Assembly: GCA_016926765.1 (NCBI GenBank)
Contig: JAFGNY010000100.1
Coordinates: 1-5,361 of the forward strand
Length of the DNA: 5,361 nucleotides
Direction: 5' to 3'
DNA from: Bacteroidales bacterium
GTDB taxonomy: Bacteria; Bacteroidota; Bacteroidia; Bacteroidales; FEN-979
Positions within the stretch are counted from its first letter, which is position 1; every line of letters starts with the position of its first letter. The notes beneath the pieces were generated by a model that ran no database searches, was not told the DNA's origin, and was given only the letters and a program-made list of their open reading frames with translations. Both the position numbers and the translations under genes were made by a program. Shown here one piece after another: positions 1 to 5,361 of the stretch.

Positions 1-3000
1 GAGGGGATTTGGATAGGTATAGACATCGGTCACGTGAAGTGAAGGATCTTCAAACACAAAGAAGGTGATCGTCTGTTCAGAGGAGTTATTGTACATGTCC
101 CACGCCCTTACGGTTAGCGTATGGAAGCCTGTTGACAATCCGCTGTATGGATAGAGAACGGTTCCCTCTCGATAATCATTCATGGCAGGGGTATAATATG
201 CGTTAAGAATTGCCGCTTGTGACCAGTTCTCATCGAGCGCTGCCAGAATCTCATGGCCGATCCCCAGACCAACATGGTTGATCCCGTCTTCATCAAAAAG
301 ATCCACGATCAACAAAGGGTTTCTGCCGACCTGACCGCCCGGCACGAAACTTTTTGAATCCAGATAAAGGGAGATCTCCGGTCCCTGGTTGTCGGGATTG
401 ATGAACGGGTCCATTCCTCCAATGATCACGGAGTCATCATATCCATTGCCGTCGGAAGTCTCCGAACAGGCATAGTAGCTGATCTTGCCAAATCCGAAGT
501 AGGGCGAAATCCCCCTGGGAACAATGAAGGAGAAGGAGAACTCCCCTCCTTCAATTTTCGCAGGTCCGTCGCTTAACAAGTCATTCTGGATCTGGAAATA
601 CTCCTTGTAGCTTTTCGGTTGGTTTGCAAGCGTACGGTAGGTGACGGGTTTGTCAAAGACTTTCGCATCCAGAATTCCGTTGAAGCTCACCGCTTTGTTA
701 CCTGAAGGATCCAGGATCTCCCCTTCAACAGTCACCACCGATAATCCCAGTAAGGTATCCGGTGAAACACCGGCCGGTTTGCCGTTGATCGCTGTCGTCA
801 CCACCGTGTATTCAGGAAATGCAATTTGCTGGGCAGGGTCTCCGAGCAGCACAAAATTCCGTATGTTGCTGTTATTATGATTATTATTCTTCGATATCTT
901 CAGGAGGTCTCCCATCGTCAGATAATTTCCATCCGTATCACGATCCATAAGATGCCGGAAAAAGGAGGTGTCCAGCTGGAAATTTGAGGAGGCCAGCGCC
1001 ATCCTGGTGGTGGTATAAATTGCGATGGCACCTGCCTGGGGTTTCACGATCACCATCTCCCCGGCACTGAACCGTTCGGGGTTGTCAAACCGGCTAAACT
1101 CGCAGGTTGCGGTGACAAAGACAGGTAATTTATTGGCATTCGTCCAGCTTTCAATATCCGGGATCGTAAGCACTTTCTCTTCGCTCCAGGCATCTTCACC
1201 CCCGTGCCCGGTATAATTCACGATCAGGCTGCCATTATTTACTGCTCCGTTAATCGCTTTGTTGACCAGTGGATAACGGGGGCCTGAAGGTGTTTTGACC
1301 AACTGATAGGCATCCAGGTATATTTTATTCACATTATAAACCGGATAGTTCGTTGCAACGATATTACACAACTCTTCAGCCTGATGCAAATGGAGGTTCG
1401 TATCCTCGTCGTCTGCAACGAAGGTCATGATATTCCTCCAGTCCGACTGCACCGTATCAGATTTCTCTGCATAATGGGTAATCTTGTTCACGATGGCCTG
1501 CGCTTGCTCAACTGTTGACACAGGAAACCTTCCCATGCCAAGATTGAGGGTCCCTGTGGACCCCTGTCCCGAATCCTCGTCCATGATTCCAAAATAGTCG
1601 TCGGTAACAAATGTATAAATGTACTTGAACGACTCTTCCGACTCAAAGGTTGGGACAAAGTTGGTGTTTTCAGGAATCCTGTCCTTATAATCATAGGATC
1701 CATCCCCCAGAAGTAAAACATACCTGGGCTTATCCTGATCGGCAGCACGAAGGTATAACATCCTCACAAAATCACGGATCGCAGTAATGTCCTGTTGTCC
1801 GGATGCAAATTCCTGATAGATTTCATCTGTCTCCGCAACAACCACCGATATGCCTGTCGTATTCCGGTGAAATGTTGCCAACTCTTCTGCCAGGTTCCTG
1901 AAAAGAGGGTGAGTGACAATGATCAACGTGGCTGGAGTCAAGGCATGCAGATTCTGATTGGGAACCATTCCGATGGGAATTACCTGATAGTATTCTGAGC
2001 CGTCGAATGCAACGAACTCTTTCAGAACAGGCGTCGGCAGGATGAAATCGTAAAACTTCGTCGTGGCGTTCCATATCCCCTGTATCTCTCCGATAGCGCC
2101 CGGATCCGTTACATCCCATACCATCATATTCTCCGGTGTCGCCGTAATGCGAAAAAGGGAATTCCTCCCTGCCATGATGGAATTAGGATCCCGGAAGGAA
2201 AACTGAGGGCCAACCCACTTCAGGAACCGCTGAGCGATCACCTCGATATAGTTCAGCCAGGCAATGGAACCCGGGGTTGGTAACGAATATTCCAACTGAA
2301 TGGTTGTCTGGTCCTGGTTCAGCGTGGTGGAGGTTGCACGCAATTTAGGCCGCGCATATACGCTGGTAGATCCCGGGTCAGTGGAGTCCATAGTATACTG
2401 ATCAATCAATACGCCATCCTGCTTGATATTCATGGTGCTCACATTTGGAGACCGTGCAACGGTAAATGTATTGATCCGTGTGGAGGTTGTGGTGATTGCG
2501 TTCGGAAAATCAAACTGAAATTCCCAAACCGGTTTGGATTCATTGAATTCCTCGCCAAGCCATATTTTTCCGGAGCGGATCAGGTTCCGTTCATCCACAT
2601 CATGAAATGCATGATCGGTAAACCTGATGGAGGTATAATCCGGGGTGGTGTCAAGTGAGGTAACCGGTTGAATTCGCTTCCCGGGGCCAAGATCCGTAGT
2701 GATAAAATAATAGGTGAAATCAGAGTAGAGATTTTTCTGGTGAGTGAACAGGTTGGTCTCTGCATCAAATTGCCACACGTCAGGAGCTTCCCCGTAAAAA
2801 ATAAAATAGTCGCCCTGGTCAAAGGAACCATCGCCCCCGTCAAAGACCTTAATCGAGTTTTCCAGAAGATCGTCAATCCGTGGCTGGTTGTTCGCTTCAG
2901 GAAGCATGCCTCCCCCATTGCCATAGACACGTATATTGGCCGGGATCACAGAAACAGGATCCAACCCAAGCGCAATCAGGTCATTGTAGGTTACCTTATG

Positions 3001-3129
3001 GATCCCTGTTTCCTGAACAGCAATTTTATACCAGTTTCCTGTCGCCAGAACCGATTCGGTTGCGCTGTGGTTCACACCCCATCCAAGTAACGGAGTCAGA
3101 AACAGAAAGAGACCGTATAGTTTTTTCAT
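1..3129 (-). CDS. porU: Second PorU-like type IX secretion system sortase (C25 cysteine peptidase), 3' end outside window
   Basis: Read codon by codon, the frame is open for 1043 codons from ATG at 3129-3127 to the left edge. Allowing about 90 residues beyond the edge, the full protein would be near 1130 residues, usual for PorU. The start is supported by an SD-like AAAGGA and by a signal peptide (MKKLYGLFLFLTPLLGWG; cleavage site uncertain, about residues 18-23). The PorU N-terminal domain follows, with GNWYKIAVQETGIHKVTY (31-48), NIRVYGNGGGMLPE (65-78) and GDYFIFYG (106-113). The C25 domain spans about 400-770: GDGSYDYK (475-482), VTDDYFG, LNLGMGRFPV, FVADDED (570-576), NYTGHGGE with probable catalytic His642, FVTATCEFSR with probable nucleophile Cys676, and FVLLGDPA (759-766). 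Ig-like domains run to about 1030 (FSFSFIVP at 864, GIGHEILA at 956, WDMYNNSSE at 1010). The sequence stops inside the C-terminal domain at YTYPNPL. It is a paralogue of the gene just upstream and is probably co-transcribed with it. Some normally conserved positions differ (GGEDAWSEE, TFVTDDYF), so it may be a specialised variant, possibly what some annotations call PorU2; this was not checked. Confidence 0.88.
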   Translation of the reverse strand, partial: MKKLYGLFLFLTPLLGWGVNHSATESVLATGNWYKIAVQETGIHKVTYNDLIALGLDPVSVIPANIRVYGNGGGMLPEANNQPRIDDLLENSIKVFDGGDGSFDQGDYFIFYGEAPDVWQFDAETNLFTHQKNLYSDFTYYFITTDLGPGKRIQPVTSLDTTPDYTSIRFTDHAFHDVDERNLIRSGKIWLGEEFNESKPVWEFQFDFPNAITTTSTRINTFTVARSPNVSTMNIKQDGVLIDQYTMDSTDPGSTSVYARPKLRATSTTLNQDQTTIQLEYSLPTPGSIAWLNYIEVIAQRFLKWVGPQFSFRDPNSIMAGRNSLFRITATPENMMVWDVTDPGAIGEIQGIWNATTKFYDFILPTPVLKEFVAFDGSEYYQVIPIGMVPNQNLHALTPATLIIVTHPLFRNLAEELATFHRNTTGISVVVAETDEIYQEFASGQQDITAIRDFVRMLYLRAADQDKPRYVLLLGDGSYDYKDRIPENTNFVPTFESEESFKYIYTFVTDDYFGIMDEDSGQGSTGTLNLGMGRFPVSTVEQAQAIVNKITHYAEKSDTVQSDWRNIMTFVADDEDTNLHLHQAEELCNIVATNYPVYNVNKIYLDAYQLVKTPSGPRYPLVNKAINGAVNNGSLIVNYTGHGGEDAWSEEKVLTIPDIESWTNANKLPVFVTATCEFSRFDNPERFSAGEMVIVKPQAGAIAIYTTTRMALASSNFQLDTSFFRHLMDRDTDGNYLTMGDLLKISKNNNHNNSNIRNFVLLGDPAQQIAFPEYTVVTTAINGKPAGVSPDTLLGLSVVTVEGEILDPSGNKAVSFNGILDAKVFDKPVTYRTLANQPKSYKEYFQIQNDLLSDGPAKIEGGEFSFSFIVPRGISPYFGFGKISYYACSETSDGNGYDDSVIIGGMDPFINPDNQGPEISLYLDSKSFVPGGQVGRNPLLIVDLFDEDGINHVGLGIGHEILAALDENWSQAAILNAYYTPAMNDYREGTVLYPYSGLSTGFHTLTVRAWDMYNNSSEQTITFFVFEDPSLHVTDVYTYPNPL
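1100..1119. repeat. 20-base exact direct repeat at the catalytic Cys codon, copy 1
   Basis: The plus-strand string tcgcaggttgcggtgacaaa occurs here and again at 4481-4500. On the coding strand it encodes FVTATCE, around the probable nucleophile Cys676 of the second PorU-like gene. It is best explained as shared ancestry plus strong constraint on the active site; it is not a mobile-element repeat. Confidence 0.85.
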
Positions 3130-3134
3130 GATAA

Positions 3135-3140
3135 TCCTTT
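3135..3140 (-). promoter_or_regulatory. Shine-Dalgarno-like site of the second PorU gene, overlapping the upstream stop
   Basis: On the minus strand the junction reads TAAAGGATTATCATG. The purine run AAAGGA shares its first two bases with the TAA of the upstream gene and lies five bases before the ATG. This supports the ATG at 3129 as the true start and fits translational coupling, with ribosomes that finish the first gene positioned to begin the second. Bacteroidota often depend little on Shine-Dalgarno pairing, so its functional weight is uncertain. Confidence 0.6.
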
Positions 3141-5361
3141 AGCGGATAACAACAAGTTTCGACGTGGCCGTATTCAAATTTCCATCGGGAAGTGTCAGTG
3201 TCAGACGATAGACATAGGTCCCGGTACAGACTTTCCACCCTCCGTCGGCAGTTCCATCCCAGGTTACAGGTTCAATACGGAATCCGGTGATGAACGACGA
3301 CCGATGGATTGTTTTTACCAGTTTCCCGTAAATAGTGTAGATCTGAATCATCACATCGGCATTCAGATTGGTCTGGTTTGTCTCGAAGGAGATCGTGGTC
3401 TTATCCTGGAACGGATTGGGGTAATTGTAAAGCCTGGTCAACCTGAACTCACTGGTATTGTATACCTGAAAGCTCATAAAGGCTTCCGAAGAGTTATTGA
3501 ACACATCCCACACCTTAAAGCGGATCGTATGCCTTCCTTCCGCAAGGTTGAAAAATGGATAGCTGACCCATCCGCTCTGGTATGTATCCAGGTCGGCAAC
3601 ATAATAATCATTCAGGATCTGTGGATTGTGTGAATCCTCATCAAGGATGGCTGTGATATCGTGTCCGATACCGTTCCCCACCGTATTGATCCCTGATTCA
3701 TCGGTCACATAGGCAAGCAATACCGGATTCTGATTGGTAATGCCTCCGGGAACAAATCCTACGTCATTCATATAAAGGTTGATATCGGGACCTTGTGTGT
3801 CAACGATTGCCAGAGGATTAAAACCACCCACCACGATCAGGGTATCAAATCCTGCAGCATCTGTCTCAGCGCTCCGGGCATAATAGCTGATCTTTCCGGT
3901 TCCATATTTATATGCGATGTCTTTGGGAACGATGAAGCTGAAACTGAAGCGGCCTTCGGTGACATTGACTTTTCCTTTGTAGATCTGGTTCTTCTGGGTA
4001 AGAAACATGACAGGTGTATCTCCTTCATCGCCCAGTGTCATAATTTCGGAAGGTTTGTCAAATACAGTCGGGAAGACTTGTCCGCTAAAACCGGATGCCA
4101 CTCCGCCAAGTTCATCCTGCACCTCACCGGATATTGTGACCTCCGAAAGAGCCATCAGTGTATCGTTTGAGATAGAGGTAGTGACCACATTGAGTTTTGG
4201 GTAAGCCATCATCAGTGCCGGGTCCCCGAGCAGAACAAATTTTCTTGTATTGGCTGATGAAGAGGTGTTGTTCTTGGCCAGAAGGATCAGGTCACCCATT
4301 CTGAGGTACTGACCGTCGACCTTTTTGAAGGCGGCATTGTAGAAATTTTTTGACAGAATGAAATTGCTTCCGGCAAAAGTAGGCCGGGTAGTAGTAAAGA
4401 GGGCAATTCCACCTCCCCTGGGATTGAGGAAGACATATTCACCAGCCGATACCCGCTCGGGATCATCGTACCTGCTGAATTCGCAGGTTGCGGTGACAAA
4501 CACCGGCAAATTGTCAACGTTTGACCATGCCTGGATATCAGGGACCTCCAATACACGTTCATGGGCCCAGCCGACTTCTCCACCATGGCCGGTGTAGTTG
4601 ATGATCAATGCCCCTTTGTCCACCCGCTTGTTGATGGCATCATTCACCTCAGGGCAACGCTGACCACCTGGTGTGGCGATCTGCTGGTAAGCGTCGATGT
4701 AGATCTTATCAATGTTGTAGACCCTGTAATCTTTTAAAATTCTGTTTGCCAGGGTATCCGCCTGTTCCAGGTGAAGGTTCCCGTCTCCGTCGTCTGCAAC
4801 AAAGCAGACGACATTTCGCCAATCGTTCTTTACCGAGTCGCTTTCAGAACAGTAATGCAGAATCTTGTTAACCGCTTCCGTTGCTTCCTGGAGTGACATG
4901 ACAGGCAACCGGCCGACGCCAATGTCAAGACTTCCTCCCGTACCTTGTCCCTCATTGGCATCCAGTAAGGCAAAAAAGTCGTCTGTCACATAAGAATCAA
5001 TCGGATCGAGGGATTCGGGAGACTGATAGGCGAGGACAAAATTGGTATTGTTTTCTTCCCTGTTTTTGTAATCATAAGATGCGTCGCCAAACAACAGGAG
5101 GTATCTCGGTTCGTTTCCGGAAGAAGCTCTCAGGTAAATCATGCGAACAAAGTCACGGATAGCTGAAAGGTCCTGAGCCCCGGAGGAGAACTCATTAAAG
5201 ATTTTCTGGGGTGTTGTGATCAGAACCGACATCCCGTTTTTCTGTTGGTGAAACTGAGCAAGTCGTTCTGCTTCAGGCAGAAATGCAGGATAGGAGACAA
5301 TCAGATAATCATAGGTTCCTGCCCCATGAAGATCCTGGTTTTCAACCCGACCAACAAAATC
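3139..5361 (-). CDS. porU: PorU-like type IX secretion system sortase (C25 cysteine peptidase), 5' end outside window
   Basis: Partial gene: the frame is open from the right edge to a TAA at 3141-3139, giving 740 visible residues. PorU cleaves the C-terminal sorting domain from T9SS cargo and links the cargo to the cell surface, acting outside the outer membrane. Numbering from the window edge, the C25 domain covers about residues 15-385: an opening strand YDYLIVSYP, GDASYDYK (92-99), SYVTDDFF, LDIGVGRLPV, then INYTGHGGE with the probable catalytic His259 and FVTATCEFSR with the probable nucleophile Cys293, closing at FVLLGDPA (375-382). Ig-like beta domains follow (FSFSFIVP, GHDITAILDE, WDVFNNSSE). 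The last roughly 97 residues form a T9SS C-terminal domain from LYNYPNPF to KLVVIR. A Met at 5232-5230 is not the true start, because conserved family sequence continues upstream in frame. By alignment with its neighbour, about 383 residues are missing, including signal peptide and N-terminal domain. NTNFVLAYQSPESLDPIDSY and GGEVGWAHERVL look canonical for PorU, so this is the likelier housekeeping sortase (inference). The assignment rests on recalled motifs, not a search. Confidence 0.92.
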   Translation of the reverse strand, partial: DFVGRVENQDLHGAGTYDYLIVSYPAFLPEAERLAQFHQQKNGMSVLITTPQKIFNEFSSGAQDLSAIRDFVRMIYLRASSGNEPRYLLLFGDASYDYKNREENNTNFVLAYQSPESLDPIDSYVTDDFFALLDANEGQGTGGSLDIGVGRLPVMSLQEATEAVNKILHYCSESDSVKNDWRNVVCFVADDGDGNLHLEQADTLANRILKDYRVYNIDKIYIDAYQQIATPGGQRCPEVNDAINKRVDKGALIINYTGHGGEVGWAHERVLEVPDIQAWSNVDNLPVFVTATCEFSRYDDPERVSAGEYVFLNPRGGGIALFTTTRPTFAGSNFILSKNFYNAAFKKVDGQYLRMGDLILLAKNNTSSSANTRKFVLLGDPALMMAYPKLNVVTTSISNDTLMALSEVTISGEVQDELGGVASGFSGQVFPTVFDKPSEIMTLGDEGDTPVMFLTQKNQIYKGKVNVTEGRFSFSFIVPKDIAYKYGTGKISYYARSAETDAAGFDTLIVVGGFNPLAIVDTQGPDINLYMNDVGFVPGGITNQNPVLLAYVTDESGINTVGNGIGHDITAILDEDSHNPQILNDYYVADLDTYQSGWVSYPFFNLAEGRHTIRFKVWDVFNNSSEAFMSFQVYNTSEFRLTRLYNYPNPFQDKTTISFETNQTNLNADVMIQIYTIYGKLVKTIHRSSFITGFRIEPVTWDGTADGGWKVCTGTYVYRLTLTLPDGNLNTATSKLVVIR
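3142..3432 (-). other. T9SS C-terminal domain coding segment of the upstream PorU-like gene
   Basis: The last 97 codons of the upstream gene encode a compact beta-sandwich of the T9SS C-terminal type. It begins at LYNYPNPFQDKTTISFE, continues with the strand pair VMIQIYTIYGKLVKTI, then WDGTADGG and GTYVYRLTL, and ends in the short basic tail KLVVIR. These are recurrent features of T9SS sorting domains. In Porphyromonas gingivalis, PorU carries such a domain but is reported to keep it rather than having it removed. The domain therefore probably serves for export and docking here, though its fate cannot be read from sequence. The second gene enters the same domain at its YTYPNPL just before the left edge. 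Confidence 0.8.
4481..4500. repeat. 20-base exact direct repeat at the catalytic Cys codon, copy 2
   Basis: This is the partner of the string at 1100-1119. It lies over the same active-site codons (probable nucleophile Cys293 in window-edge numbering) of the upstream PorU-like gene. Flanking DNA diverges immediately on both sides, as expected for an old duplication in which only the active-site block stays nearly identical. Confidence 0.85.

Noticed and set aside
641..2119. Open frames of 63 to 98 codons such as 641-880 plus, 1025-1216 plus, 1488-1748 minus, 1795-1998 plus and 1823-2119 minus
   Set aside because: All sit inside the continuous second PorU-like frame, which was read codon by codon without a stop; their translations are compositionally odd and resemble nothing.
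2580..3238. Small open frames on both strands around the gene junction (for example 2668-3090 plus strand, 2580-2930 and 3026-3238 minus strand)
   Set aside because: They lie over the conserved PorU frames, have no recognisable motifs or start signals, and are shadows in other frames.
3304..4871. Open frames antisense to or shifted within the first PorU-like gene (for example 3304-3633 plus, 3793-4170 plus, 4287-4586 minus)
   Set aside because: The overlapping minus-strand frame carries clear family motifs throughout; these are shadows.
5230..5232. Met codon as the start of a 697-residue protein ending at 3139
   Set aside because: The same frame stays open to the window edge and encodes conserved C25 sequence (YDYLIVSYP and the following helix) before this Met, so it is internal.
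1..5361. One giant gene broken by a nonsense mutation at 3139-3141
   Set aside because: The first product ends in a complete C-terminal domain with a typical tail, and the second begins with Met, a signal peptide and the PorU N-terminal motif after an SD-like site. These are two full gene boundaries.
1..5361. Mobile element, CRISPR array, tRNA/rRNA, riboswitch or terminator
   Set aside because: There is no non-coding space beyond nine bases, no repeat array, no terminal inverted repeats and no transposase motif. The only repeats seen are homologous coding segments of the two paralogues.

Overview
The window is almost entirely coding on the minus strand. It holds two consecutive, same-direction genes for large exported cysteine proteases of the gingipain (peptidase C25) family. 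Both carry the hallmark motifs of PorU, the surface sortase of the type IX secretion system (T9SS). T9SS and PorU are confined to the Bacteroidota and close relatives, so the source is very probably a member of that phylum. Base composition is moderate (near half G+C by eye), and nothing narrows the genus. No RNA gene, mobile element or CRISPR array was seen, and the plus strand holds only shadow reading frames.

Layout in the direction of transcription (right to left): (1) 5361 to 3139 is the 3' two-thirds of a first PorU-like gene. Its N-terminal part (about 383 residues, judged from its neighbour) lies beyond the right edge. What remains is the C25 catalytic domain, Ig-like domains and a complete T9SS-type C-terminal domain. 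(2) 3138 to 3130 is a nine-base junction with a Shine-Dalgarno-like AAAGGA that overlaps the stop codon of the first gene. (3) 3129 to 1 is a second PorU-like gene with its own start and signal peptide, open for 1043 codons. It is cut by the left edge just as its C-terminal domain begins, so about 90 residues are missing.

The two proteins are collinear paralogues, roughly half identical by eye and closer around the active site. Both keep the His-Cys dyad with identical spacing. They are almost certainly co-transcribed. In the established T9SS model, PorU sits on the outer surface of the outer membrane with PorV, PorQ and PorZ, removes the C-terminal sorting domain from cargo proteins and attaches them to the cell surface. 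The textbook arrangement has one PorU. A tandem pair with both active sites preserved suggests division of labour between two sortases, or one sortase plus a PorU-derived protease, and is the main point of interest.
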